The notes: a model not told the origin generated them from the letters alone. A stretch of 64,000 nt of DNA from Isoetes taiwanensis (GCA_021234155.1 JAJEKV010000035.1:8555891-8619890); one strand, 5' to 3'. Positions 46,275 to 57,676 are shown, numbered from the stretch's first letter. Numbers and translations: made by a program.

Positions 46275-46326
46275 GGGTGAAAGCATGTTGTAGTGGAACA
46301 CCCTGGGTGTCCCCCCTGTCCCCCCT
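46275..46326 (+). repeat. element B left terminal inverted repeat and C-rich block
   Basis: GGGTGAAAGC...TAGTGGAACA is identical to the reverse complement of the right end. The CCCCCC pair at about 46310-46326 is shared with copy A at 4542-4559. Confidence 0.9.
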
Positions 46327-47082
46327 AAAAATGTGGTGGGAGATATCAAATTTGTGGTGCGATTTTAAATGTTTGTTTGGCGCCTAGTGCATGTACTGCC
46401 CGGATTCAATCATTTCTTGAACTGCAGAACAACCCGATTCCTACGCCACCCGTCCCATTCCAATTTCCTACGCCACCCATCCCATTCCAATCTCCACCGA
46501 ACCGATTTCTAAACCCACGACCCACCACCCGCCTTTCCCGGAAGCAATACCGGCTATGGCGCTTAATCCGGTTGTGGATCAATCCTGGTTCATACCTTCA
46601 ATCATTTAATTTGAAGCAAATCGCCTAAAATCTCAAACCGAGCATGTGTAAGAGAAAGAGAACTCCTTTAACAAGAACGGGATCATAAAAGACGCCAAAG
46701 GAAAAGACAAAGGGAAGCTAAAGAAGAATTAGCAAAAATTGCATCGCCAGAGGGAGGATCCAGCAGAACGCCTCTACTAGGCTTCTGATGGTATTAAAAT
46801 TGTTATCTTCATTTCATAGCACCACTAAAGGCTTGTCTAACAGCCATAAGAAAGAGGTTTTACTAGATTATCGCGTAGGATGACACAATGGACACTGCAT
46901 TTGGCAAAAAGAGTTGAAAGATTTGCAAGCCAAGAGCATTGTGGTCAGAACCCTCGTGGCTTCCATTTAACTTGTGAAGAAGTCTAACAGCAATGACAGG
47001 TTTTAGCGCCAAGAGTAGTTGCCTTGCTATGGCCGTAAGAGGAAGCATTAATACCAAAAGTGCTAATCCCGCTGCTGTTCTC

Positions 47083-49860
47083 GGGGGTTTTGGTAAACTA
47101 TTTGGGTGTTCATCCTAGGAATCTTACCAAAGCAAAATTGAAGAGGGAAGAGATAGATTGCAAAGGGGGGAAATGGGTTTTGTACAAAAAGAGTTAGAAG
47201 AGCGATGCAATTCCCAATTCATCATAGAACTTGTGCAGCAATTTTGGACCCGAAAACAGAGGGTCTCCAAATGCAAAGGATGTTAAGTTCGTAAGATTGG
47301 AACGAAATGTAAGAGAGGATCATGCCACTCACTATCCGGAAGAATCATGTGTTATTTCATTTCTTCATCTTCACCACATTTTTATTGTTAATGTGGTATG
47401 TGGTATGTGGTTAGTGATTGCTTGTGATATGTGGTTGCTGTGGTGAGGGGTGTGAAATAAATGCTGTCAATATATGCTTTGTGGTGCCTAGTGTGGTGAA
47501 TAACATGGTGTAAAAACATCTTTGTAATATATGCTATGTGGTGCCTAGTGTGGTGAATAACATGGTGTAAAATAAATGATGTAATATATGCTATGTGGTC
47601 CCTAGTGTGGTGAATAACATGGTGTGGTGCCTAGTGTGGTGTCTAGTGTGGTGCCTAGTGTGGTGCCTGTGGTGCCTAGTGTGGTGCCTAGTGTGGTGAA
47701 AAATATGGTGTAAAATAAATGTTGTAATATATTCTATGTGGTGCGAGTGTGGTGAATAACGAGGTGTAAGATGAATGTCTGTAATATATGCTATGTGGTG
47801 CCTAGTGTGGTGAAAAATATGGTGTACAATAAATTATGTAATATATGCGTTTGTGGTGCCTAGTGTGGTGAATAAGGAGGTGTAAGATGAATGTCCGTAA
47901 TATATGCTATGTGGTGCCTAGTGTGGTGGAAAATGTAGTGTGCAACAAATATGTCGATCACCTTGTTATCTTCCTTGCGGTTGCAATTGTTCAGAAATTC
48001 AAGACTTAAACATCCTAGTGTTATGATCAAACAGAGGATGTTTGAAAAGTCTGAAACCATGGTTTGTTGTAAAATTAAAGGACTTCAATAGTTGCTGTCA
48101 GATATACCATGTTAGAATGCGATGCTAATAGATGGCTTCAATAGTATGAGAACTAAGCACCCAAAAAGTCGCGCAATGACTTGTCGCCTTTGGTGTCGCA
48201 TTACATATATGGTGAATGCAGTATGCCCGAATACAAAATAAGTAGCACAAGAAGTCCGGGCGGGGAATTTTATGTGAGAAAACTAGCTTCCAACCTTACC
48301 ATAAGAGGGAATGCATTCGGTGAGTGTAAAGAGTGTGGGATTAAGAAGTTCCCTATCCGCCCACATGAACAATCTAGTGATAGTGGCATGGTGAAGTGGG
48401 AATACCTAGACTATGAAAAACAGATTCAGAGATGGCGCAAGAAGTCTAAGCTCGCTCACCAACACAATGAAACCGCAAGTCTTCCACCGGTGAACAAAAT
48501 GTTGGAGAAGCTTCCAAAATTTCCTTTACACAACTTCGAGATATAGTGGCGTGCGTGCCAAGACAAAGAACTCCTTGATAACTTGCCCGGAGATGCTTAC
48601 CTATCCGTGGTTGACTTCAGAGAATTATACTTTTAAGGAGCGTAATGAAGTTCAGTCCATGACCGGGTCAACAACCGATAACTATATTTGTTCAAATAAC
48701 CCATCGTTGATCCACGCATTGTACACCATTGAGAAGGAAACACACTACTATGTGGCCGGATGATAGGGAACATGACACACTTTTTGTTCAACATTGTTTT
48801 ATGAAACATTTTGAGTACTTAAAGCAGAAAGGCAATGTCCCCAAACAAAGACTATGTATTTTCGATGATGGTGCCGCATCACAATTCTAAGCAACCAGAT
48901 CATTTTATTTTGTTGGAAGGTACGGCCAGGATACAGAGGTCAACATGATGTGGAACTCTTTGGATCAAACCATGGAAAAGGTGAACATGATGGGAAGGCG
49001 TTTAATTGAAAAAGATGGATACGAGGGTCTACAAAATTTTTAAACATCCCGACATTAAACTAGATAATGCCCATGATGTGGTGAAAATTGCAGAGAAACA
49101 ATTTCAATGTGGTACATCCGAAAGTGGACTAAAAAATGGAAGAAAAGTTCGGAGATGCCTCGGGAAATAAAACCCGAGGATATCAACAGAAAAAGGCTTG
49201 GGGTGCGTAGACAATTCCAAAACCGTGCAAATTCATTCAAATCCATGGATTCAAGATTGAAATCCAACACGCCTACATACCGTAAAGCTATCATGTTTTT
49301 GCAAAGAATTGTTTGGATGGAAAATGGGACATGTGTGAGAACGAATTGTATGTAGATGAATGGGACCTTGTAGTGCTGGAACCATCCTCCAATGTTCATG
49401 CGGATGTGGAAGAGACCCGCAAGTCTACCAGCCACTATACTCAACCTTGGCAAATGTATTCTGCGTAAGCACTTAGAGAAGGAGACAGCCTTTGCGCTTG
49501 TCGCACCTAAAGGGAACGAGGAGGATTCTCAGATTTTGGATGTTGCTATGCACCAAGCCAAAATTTGAAGTTGAAAATGACTTCAAGCAGAACGGAAACT
49601 TGTTTATGAGAGGTGAAACCGTTGTGGAGGGCATTTACTATAGAAAGAAGCCTCATCAAAGGTGATGTATGAGTTGTTGACAAACGAGCCAAAGTCACTT
49701 GTATTTCTACTCAAATTTGTGCTATTCGAAGTTCCCATGCAGCAGATCAAGAAAGGTGCTCGAATCGCTTACTGTGCTAGACCAGCAGATGAGGAAAAGA
49801 TTCTAGAAAACTTGCCCCGAGGTTTTATCCGATGAAGATAGCATGTCCGATGAAGAATAG
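47083..49860 (+). pseudogene. DDE-like transposase of element B, frameshifted
   Basis: Segments in order: LGVHPRNLTKAKLKREEI (about 47100-47150); NAKDVKFVRLERNVREDHAT (47270-47330); an intron-like gap filled by a minisatellite; GECKECGIKKFPIRPHEQSS then MVKWEYLDYE (48318-48415); LEKLPKFPLHNFE; DFSENY rebuilt across a 1-nt shift (48612-48630) followed by KERNEVQSM; HDTLFVQHCF (about 48770); IFDDGAASQF (48858-48890); FYFVGRYGQDTEVNMMWNSL; and SNHGKGEHDGKAF (48964-49005). The C-terminal ADEEKILENLP is near 49780-49815. The acidic pair DFSENY and DDGA plus HGKG-DG match a DDE/D transposase family with a CxxCG N-terminal finger. It would cut and rejoin DNA at the GGGTG termini. Stops and shifts make this copy defective. 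Better preserved than copy A. Confidence 0.7.
47395..47960. repeat. minisatellite in a probable transposase intron
   Basis: At least seven variants of a ~60-100-bp unit contain TAATATATGCTATGTGG then TGCCTAGTGTGGTGAATAAC, with a local run of GTGGTGCCTA repeats at 47630-47690. It lies between the HATHY and GECKECG coding blocks. The corresponding gap in copy A has no such array. Confidence 0.9.
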
Positions 49861-50039
49861 CTGAACACATTCTTACGTGTTAGGAAATGATTCGTAAATT
49901 TTGAATATGTTGTTGTGTCTTGCCTTGTTTGGGAATAATATAAGAAACTCAATTCCATGCTCAATTGTATTTTGATGTCCCTTGTTTCAATGTAATATGT
50001 TTGCTTCCCGATGTAATATGTAATTGTATTTTGATGTCC

Positions 50040-50150
50040 CCGATGTAACATGCCTGTGTTCACCACATGTTTCACCACATGTGTTTCATTCTCACATGTG
50101 GTGACACATGTGTTTCACTACATGTTTCACCACGTGTTTCACTTTCTGCC
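50040..50150. repeat. CACCACATGT/ACATGTGGTG short repeats
   Basis: Alternating TTCACCACATG, ACATGTGTTTCA and ACATGTGGTGAC words recur in both orientations just after the transposase. Similar words return at 52200-52265, 53460-53540 and 56000-56300 within the same element. Confidence 0.75.
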
Positions 50151-50493
50151 TCTTCTCCCGATAACGTATAGATCCTTCTTCGAAAGCAGCTTTTTACGGG
50201 AAAATGCTTTCCTTTTCCTTAAATTCTCTCTGGTCCCATCAATTCTCTCTCATCATCCTTTCGGCTGACAAACCGCACCAAAAATCATTATGGGATGGCG
50301 AAAATTAATGACCTCGGCAACCCAAAAGGCCCGGAATGCCATTCTTCTTGCTCCCGAATCGAAGTTTACGCTTTATTACTAGCTCGGGAGCGCATAGGTT
50401 TAAGAAGCATAGTCCTTGGGAAGCAGCTTACGCTTTACCGGGTGGGAAGCGCTTTTTACGATTTACATCTTTACGGCAGCTACTACAGCAGAC

Positions 50494-51960
50494 ATGGCTA
50501 ACTTCACCTCTTGGATGCTGCAAAACGATGGAGTGCCTGAATGGGACAATGTGACCAGAGAAGAAGAGCCCATAATACCTAGGGCGTCGTCCTGTCCATT
50601 TTCAGCCATGCGTAATGGATGGACATGCTCAGCAACATAAATTACTCTATTCACCGGATGAGAATATGACCACGTAAATGCTGAAAACTCTCACCGGGAG
50701 GTTGAATTGTACACCACAGCCCCTGGACCTCTCAACTTACTCCGCCTCCACCGAAATTTTTACACACCAAAGATGTTTGGCCCGTTCCTCATACTATTGA
50801 CCAGAATCCGCAAAGGTTGAGACTTTTTCTTTAATGGCTACCAAGCCTTTACGCCAGATGTGTTCCTCTTTTGTTATGATAGGTTGTTTACAGAGGACCA
50901 ATTCCTTCACTTCGTGGGATATGTACTATCATCACAAGGCCTTGCAGGATGGACATGGAGAAGTCGCTATTCCGCTTTGGTAACACTCCACCATTATGGT
51001 TTTTGCTTTCCCTCCTAATGGGAGCAAATAGGGTCGAAGTGACCGGTACACCGATCCGGGTGATCATAGAAGATGACGAGGAGGACGGACCAGCATCTCT
51101 TTTTGATAGACCCACGGGAATGAAAACAAGTGTATATAATTGAAATGTAACCTTATGTAATCATTTTATATGTTTAATATAAATCTTCACCTTCAATCTT
51201 TACGCTTAATTGACAGGTGAAAGTGACAATACGTAAAAATTACATTAAGGATGAACGGAATGGGACAGAGAAACACATGATGAAACCCACCATCGGAAAT
51301 CTGGTCACATCAAATGCAAGTTCAATCATTCAAAAGCTGGTCGCGGCAGAAAGATTGAGGGAAACCCTAAATCTAGTTTTGCATGCGTACATTGGTTTAT
51401 CCCGATCCAAGCTATGGCGGAAGAAAATGTAAGGAGAACACTCCGCACAAACAATTTCGCCACTAAATGCAACATGATCCTGTAAGACCTATAATCGGAG
51501 CAAATAAACCAGAACAGAGCAGATATTAGAGGAGCGGAGGACCCATGAATTCGAGGTATTCTAGGCTTAAAACATAGGTTAATTCCTCGATGGGCTTAAA
51601 GAATTAGAAGCCAAGGCGTTGATAGGCGGTTGCCTTTCTTATTACTAATGATGTTGTTTTACATGCATGCGGTCAGAGACTTAACAGAGCTGGTGCGTGC
51701 CGATGTGGTTCCGGGGTGGCGATGATTCCGAGGATGAGTTCGCAGCTCTCCCATGCTTGAGGAAGAGGATATGTTCATCGAACTAAAGGCAGAAATGATC
51801 CATGCTTCAGCCACTAAAAGTGCTCAACAGCCAGCCGTGCATGGAGACACAACAACCCGAGACAATACTTTGTGAATCAGATCATAAGTGGGAGTAAACG
51901 GAGAAGCTCATGTTTTAGTGTTGCCGGATTTCACCAACTATTCAAAGCAGAAAAAACTTG
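50494..51960 (+). pseudogene. unknown plus-strand gene carried by element B
   Basis: The ATG at 50494 starts MANFTSWMLQNDGVPEWDN. After frame changes, coding-like pieces follow: NGYQAFTPDVFLFCYDRLFT then EDQFLHFVGYVLSSQG (about 50838-50945), TGTPIRVIIEDDEEDGPASL (about 51040-51100), an intron with GTATATAATTG...TTGACAG (about 51130-51216), and VKVTIRKNYIKDERNGTEKH then NLVTSNASSIIQKLVAAERL (51217-51365). I recognise no domain. The position between transposase and minus-strand gene suggests cargo of the transposon. No equivalent is evident in copy A. Confidence 0.35.
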
Positions 51961-52832
51961 ATGAAATCTTGGACATACTTGGAAGATCCGATTGAGGCCC
52001 AAGAATTGTGATGTCATCATTAACCTCTTCAAAAAAGCTATTATTATATCTCTAATGCATTTTGATAATACTAGAAGCCTGTGGTTATAGTTTTCCCGAT
52101 TTTTCTCGCAAGATACTTCATTTCATAAGAAGTATGCACTATTCTACCGGTGTGGTAGATTTCCATATGTATTTTTCTCCCTTTGAAATATAAAACAACG
52201 TTTGCATCACCACAGCTTTGGTAACCTGGGCCACCACATTTTTCACCACAAATTTTCACCACGATTTCACCCTAATCAGCCGGGGGCATTGACCATTTTT
52301 TGACCCGGTCAGAAAATGGAATGGCTCTCGATTCCCGATAGTATCTTGACCGATTTTTGGTGACAAAGAATATATGGATCCCAAATTAGGTCCCCGAATT
52401 GATATGAGGCCAAAATTCATTGAGCTCGCTTTGTGCAAAGATTCTTGCAAGGCCACTAACTTTTGCTTCAGTGGAATTCGTGTTTTTTCTTTTCAGTTTC
52501 TTTTGAACTCTATTTCTTTTGAACCCGAGCCACCCATCTCATATTTTCCTATTTGCCGAAATGGTTACCATATTTTGTTAGTGTGCGATCATAGATTCTC
52601 GCAGACCTTCAAATTCCTTGTTTGCATTTTATAATTAATGACAAAAAGTTCAAATTTAACCGAAAGAAGAAAGGGAAACTCGAGAACAAGTTTAAAGCAA
52701 AATAAGTTCTATTGCAAAAACAAGGACTATTGCAAAACAAGTTCTCGCCATTAATGAAAAGTTTTACAAAGAATAGTCACAAGGACTATTGCCAAAAAAA
52801 TTGAAACCAGTGGATTACAATACAAATCTAAA

Positions 52833-53160
52833 CTAATCAAAGTGGGGGCCATCTTGAGCTCTATATGGAGGTCGCCCCTCGCAGTATACATCTTCATTTC
52901 GAGGAGTCGCCTCCTCATCATCATAACCGCATGCACCCACCGAGCACCCGTGAAGAACGGTTGGCGGCTTGATGATCCATGATGAGCTTCTCCACCTCCG
53001 GTGGAGGAACTTGGCCACCATCAGAATCGGGCGGCCTCCTCGGGTGGAGGAAGAGACGGATCCTCCGCAGAAGCCACGGATTCTCGACCGGTCGGCGGGG
53101 CGAGCATGCACAAATGGAGGGATAGTGTTCGGGAGTGTAGTCTTGAACTTGGCCATGGCG
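52833..53160 (-). CDS. hypothetical short minus-strand ORF
   Basis: The frame starting MAKFKTTLPNTIPPFVHARP (ATG near 53157) runs to 52833 and ends CEGRPPYRAQDGPHFD. It is GC-richer than its surroundings and rich in Arg, Ser and Pro. No domain is recognised, and it could be the first exon of a decayed gene or a chance frame. Upstream in-frame sequence overlaps the CATGCC repeats, so the longer start is unlikely. Confidence 0.25.
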
Positions 53161-53329
53161 GAAGTGAAGGAGATGGACTGAATGGGGAAGGAGTGAAGGA
53201 GATGGCGGAATAGATTTATGGGGGGAATGAAGTCAGCAGGCAGAATTTTGGGAATAAAAGGGATGCAAATCGTAGGCATCCATACGATTTTTGGGAATGA
53301 GGCGTAAGAGGAAAGGGACGCTTGCATGC

Positions 53330-53830
53330 ATGCCACCTAGGCTCCAACATGCCACAAAGAAGGTCAAGCATGCCACATAGACCCGAAAAGCATGCCACCT
53401 TGGCTCCAACATGCCAAGGTGGCTCAAACATGCCACCTAGGCTCCAACATGCCACGTAAGCCCCAACATGCCACCTATGATTCACCACATGATTCACCAC
53501 ATGATTCACCAAATGCACCATATGATCCACCACATGCACCATTTGCATCACCAAACATGTTGGTCAATGGAAAAACATGTAACAAAGGTCATGTAAAGGC
53601 TCAAGCATGCCAAGGTGGCTCAAATATGCCACCTAGGCTCCAACATGCCAAGGTGGCTCAAACATGCCACCTAGGCTCCAACATGCCACGTAAGCTCCAA
53701 CATGCCACCTATGATTCACCACATGATTCACCAAATGCACCACATGATTCACCACATGCACCATTTGCATCACCAAACATGTTGGTCAATGAAAGTCAAA
53801 CATGTAACAAAGGTCATGTAAAGGCTCGTA
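53330..53830. repeat. CATGCCACCTAGGCTCCAA minisatellite, nested duplication
   Basis: Short units (CATGCCACCTAGGCTCCAA, CATGCCAAGGTGGCTCAAA) make up a larger block (about 53413-53603). It is repeated at about 53647-53826, including the CATTTGCATCACCAAACATG and AACAAAGGTCATGTAAAGGC parts. The open frame through it is a by-product. Confidence 0.9.
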
Positions 53831-55329
53831 TACAATAGTATACAACAATGTACATTAGAGTGTCAATGAAAGAATAGGTTACAAGAATAACCTCTTTGGT
53901 TACAATAATACAAACATGTGATTACAAGTAAAGATCTATTGATCTGTCAACCTCAGCTTCATTACTACAAAGAATCGGTGGCTTCACAACATCAATCATC
54001 ATTCCGCGTGTCCAACAAACAAGCAACTAGAAATTGGTACACCCCCGCAACAAACATATCAAGCCTCACATTGGATGAGTAATACCTTCAAATTTACGAA
54101 CTCACCTTGCATTGGGATAGTATGTCCAAGTCTCGCATTACTGCAGCCACAACATGCTTTACAAAGACACATATAGCAAGCTCGTTCGAAGCTCGTTTGT
54201 CCTTTGAAGCAAGCTTGTTCGACAGTAATGTGTAAATGAGCGGATCCATGAAATGGAACCTCTGTTCCATGTCATGCTTGATGCGTAATTGGTGCATACA
54301 CCGCCAAAGTCCAAGGTCCGGTAAAACAAGATGATTTTAAAACAAACGTAAGACTTCAAACTGAGTTGTTTATATTAAATTACTAACCTCATGAAGAAAT
54401 GGACTATCATGTCACTGAACCAATCCCTACTTTTCTCCAATATTCTGATTGCCTCTCGATCAAGCACAAGAGGCTCAAGAGTATGGACTCACTCTTGTCA
54501 TAGCTTCTACCCAGAACTCCATTGTAGTAAAAAACAAGGTGGATTGGGCTTAACCTTGTAGTCTTCTCAGATGGATGAGTTGGTGCGAGGGCTGGAAACT
54601 TCTCGGCTTCAGAATGTCTTGGAGGTGTCTTTGCTTGGAATTCTGCTCTTTGCTTTTTTCTCCGAGACACTTCCGGCTGCAAAAAATTTAATGTGATTCG
54701 GCAGAACTATATGGGTCAAATTAAAAAAGAAGACAGCACAAAAAAGGTTGGAAGTTACCTTGTGACTTACATTCACCAAACGATTTGTTCAGATCATAAC
54801 CCGATGCATCCGCGATTTGGCGATTGGTGTGGAGCATGACTTAATGCATCCGCTGATCCGGCAGATTGTTGTCCAGCTTGGAGCACCCCATCGGAGCTTG
54901 ACTTGATGCACCTACTCGATTTGTTGACATCTACCGATTTGTCCGACTTTCTTTCGTAACCCGATGCATCTTCCGACGGCCCGAAGTTTCTATCGTGGTC
55001 TAATGCTTTCAAGGGGTGTGAGTGTCTTGTCCCCTAATCGCCACATTGTACCTCTATATCTACAAAGTAGGGATGAAGAAGTAAGCTACATATCCCAATT
55101 GCATCAAACAAGACTTGGTTACCTTTGAGGGTAGAAAATAATTCCCTTTTGGTGTGCTAGATGGACTCACATAGTCATTGCCACCAAGATGAACAGATTA
55201 GACCTGAATTAGTAAATCCGCACCATGCTCGCAAACCCGGAATTGAATCACAATTGATTGTAACTATGCTTTGGTTTTTTTAACTAAGCTCCAGACTTTT
55301 TACTCTCTTTACGATGTTCTGTTTTTATA

Positions 55330-55645
55330 TATCTAAAGTGTCCCTAAAATGAGTGAGCGATCTCATCCCGGGGGCACTTTAGATACACAAAACAGAGAAG
55401 CAAAAAGAGACTAAGCCAGCCGGGGATCTTGTTATGTCGCTTACTCTTTTTCGAAGTTTCTGTTGATGTATCTAATTCGCCACCGAGTGAGCCGATGTCA
55501 TCCTAGGGGGCAAATTAGATACAATAAACGTAAAACGAAGGAGACTAAGTTGTGCTTACTCTCTTTCTGAATTTGCCTTGATGTATCTAATTCGCCACCT
55601 AAAATGAGTGAGCGACCTCATCCTAGGGGCAAATTAGACACATCA
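55330..55645. repeat. three tandem hairpins with differing, still-paired stems
   Basis: Hairpin 1 (55330-55386) has the outer stem TATCTAAAGTG / CACTTTAGATA. Hairpins 2 (55468-55522) and 3 (55583-55642) have GTATCTAATT.GCC / GGCAAATTAGA(T/C)AC. Hairpins 1 and 3 share an inner stem ATGAG / CTCAT. The units are direct repeats, ~138 and ~115 bp apart, each followed by a GAGACTAAG word. Stem bases differ between units in a pairing-preserving way. Confidence 0.75.
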
Positions 55646-55989
55646 AACAGACAAACGAAAAGAGACTAAGCCGTGGTGAAAGATTGCAAAAATGATTACA
55701 AATCCCCGCAAAGTGAACGCAAATTTGTCAATGAGAATACAATTATACCAAGCACTTCAGAATTTTGTTATGAAGTACCTCAAGAGGTCGAAAGGTACAT
55801 GGAAGATGGTATTGGTGATCGCATTCAAGAATCAAAGTTGGTAGTGGTTTCCCCATCCACGGAGTTGTATCACTTCCGATCTTGTAGAGTTGATCCATTC
55901 TCCCCGGTGTCCCGTTGAATTCAACCTGGAAAGTAATCCAAGGTTAGTACCACATGACACAAACAGGCACCACTTTACACACCACAAAT

Positions 55990-56470
55990 TCCATCATGAC
56001 AAACTTTGCACCACAAATGGCGCCATATTCACCACATGTGGTGTGGCATGTGGCACCGGGTGGCGTCATATTCACCACATGTGGTGTGGCATGTGGCACC
56101 AAACCGGTGCCATATGACACACCACCTATGGCACCACAATGCACCCAAGGCACCACATATGGCAATCCATTACCCGCACCACAAATGGCGCCAAAGACAC
56201 CACATGTGGTGCAAAATGTGGATCCATAGTGGTGCCACATTAGACACCACATGTGGCACCACAATGCAAAGAAGGCACCACATCCGGCAGGGCATCCACC
56301 ACCCCATATGTGGCGAGATAGCGTGGTGCAATATTTAGCGCAGTTAGCTTGGCACCACATATGGCGCACAATCCACCATTCACAAGTATCACCATATCTA
56401 ACATCACATATGACACTAAGTATAGAAACATATGGAAGCCAATTCACTATTCGGATAAGGTACCACGTTT
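55990..56470. repeat. CACCACATGTGGTG-type palindromic repeats
   Basis: Many units contain CACCACATGTGGTG, GGCATGTGGCACC and ACCACA(A/T)ATGGC; the core is self-complementary. A 27-bp block with TTCACCACATGTGGTGTGGC occurs twice near 56029 and 56070. Frames across it on both strands are repeat by-products. Confidence 0.85.
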
Positions 56471-57364
56471 GGTACTATATGTGACACTACATATGCTACA
56501 AACTACATTATTAACATATAATTGGCACCATATGACTGTCCCCAGAACACATTTGGAGCTACATACCATCGTGAACTGAAATTATCCACCACAAACTCGA
56601 AACTAGCAAAGCACAAATTTCCTACACATAACTTACAACACACCCAAATGAAGAAGTAAGTGGTGTACCCGATTGTTCAAGCTTGCTAGACCTTCTTTGG
56701 AAAATAACGGTTCCAATATTAAATTGCATCATATGGTGGTTCCGTAAGAAGAGGGTTGAAAAGTACCTATTTTTTCAATTGATTTTCCCCGAGATTCTTC
56801 TTACATTTTGAGGAGGCTTGAATTGTGGCCTAGTCATTTCAAAGAGAGGAAGCATCATCGTGGTAGGTTGCTCTGCTTCCTCACTATTTGAAATGCTTGC
56901 ATGCTTCCTCTCACGTTGGGACGGAGAGTCTTCAGACCCTTTTTTCTCTTAATCGTTGTTTAAACTCAACCAGCTTTTATTTCTTTTCCTTTTGTGTGAA
57001 GGTAATACGCCATGACAGCCCATAGTCCGTGGAGGCCATGCCTCCCCGTGCACACTTCCCTTTGTTTTTTTTTTTTTGTAAAGGCACATATATTCATTAT
57101 ACCTCTCCTTGCTCAGATTCTTCAACCTGCATGATGAAACAAAACAATATTCTAAACAACAGAGAATCATGGGCATCCCCGAATCTAGAATGCAACCCAC
57201 CTGTAAGTGGATTTTCCTAATACTTTCAGTCCCCAAACAGACTCGATTTCTTCTTGTGTGGCGTAATGCTTTTCTTGCCCGTGACATTTCCTTGTAGGTG
57301 TATCCCGTGGCATTCAAGTCCAGATGATCGTGAGCCATTTCGCGGATCGATCTTCTTGCCGTAA

Positions 57365-57490
57365 ATCAGAAATGGTCTTGGCGGATTAAGGGAGCGTGAT
57401 CAGAGTTTTTGAGGGAAAATGAAAATTCAGAATAAAAAATGGTCTTGCCAGATTAAGGGAGCGTGATCAGAGTTTTTGAGGGAAAATGAT
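57365..57490. repeat. direct duplication near the right end of element B
   Basis: ATGGTCTTG(G/C)C(G/A)GATTAAGGGAGCGTGATC then AGAGTTTTTGAGGGAAAATGA is present twice, about 68 bp apart. Confidence 0.85.
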
Positions 57491-57650
57491 CGTGTACATT
57501 GCTGAATAAGACTGAATAAGACTGAAAGGACAAAATTTTGAATAAGTAATCATGTGTATATTTGAAAAAAATAACTGCCTCTCCCACTACAAATTCGGTA
57601 GTTCCTACCACACTTAGCACCCAAAAATGTGGTGCTAAAATGCACGTTTT

Positions 57651-57676
57651 TGTTCCACTACAACATGCTTTCACCC
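57651..57676 (-). repeat. element B right terminal inverted repeat
   Basis: Read on the minus strand from 57676, it repeats the left terminus without mismatch over 26 bp. It is followed outward by ATGT, matching 46271-46274. Confidence 0.9.

Larger units (their letters stand above)
54094..57338 (-). pseudogene. minus-strand multi-exon gene of element B, function unknown
   Basis: Exon-like pieces from the right end inward: MAHDHLDLNATGYTYKEMSR then ALRHTRRNRVCLGTE, with a GTGGGT donor after KIHLQ (57338-57201); EDSPSQRERKHASISNSEEA then MMLPLFEMTRPQFKPPQN (about 56935-56800); ASGYERKSDKSVDV and GQQSAGSADALSHAPHQSPN (about 54985-54800); RRKKQRAEFQAKTPPRHSEA then LVFYYNGVLGRSYDKSESIL (54665-54470); and QLRIKHDMEQRFHFMDPLIY then LAICVFVKHVVAAVMRDLDI (54295-54130). 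The composition is a basic, Ser-rich N-terminus and a helical C-terminus. No known domain is seen. It is convergent with the transposase, as in copy A. Introns contain hairpin repeats and minisatellites. Confidence 0.4.
46275..57676 (+). mobile_element. giant DNA transposon, copy B (11.4 kb)
   Basis: The left end GGGTGAAAGCATGTTGTAGTG (46275 on) is perfectly repeated in reverse at 57676. The inverted repeat is 26 bp, 27 counting one flanking base. A 4-bp duplication ATGT flanks it (46271-46274 and 57677-57680). A C-rich block (TGTCCCCCCTGTCCCCCC) follows the left end, as in copy A, but not the right. It carries a plus-strand DDE-like transposase (47.0-49.9 kb), an unknown plus-strand gene (50.5-52.0 kb), minus-strand exons (57.3-54.1 kb) and several CACCACATG-type minisatellites. 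It is inserted in a kinase-like coding frame, which closes up exactly when B and one ATGT are removed. The perfect termini imply it is younger than copy A. Confidence 0.85.

Noticed and set aside
42596-46296. A separate CACTA element ending at the GTTGTAGTG of 46288-46296
   Set aside because: The TAGTG there is part of element B's 26-bp terminus, with matching ATGT duplications and frame restoration. The CACTA resemblance is coincidental.
55944-56447. Cys/Trp-rich minus-strand ORF
   Set aside because: It is produced by CACCACATGTGG repeats; overlapping frames on the other strand are equally open.
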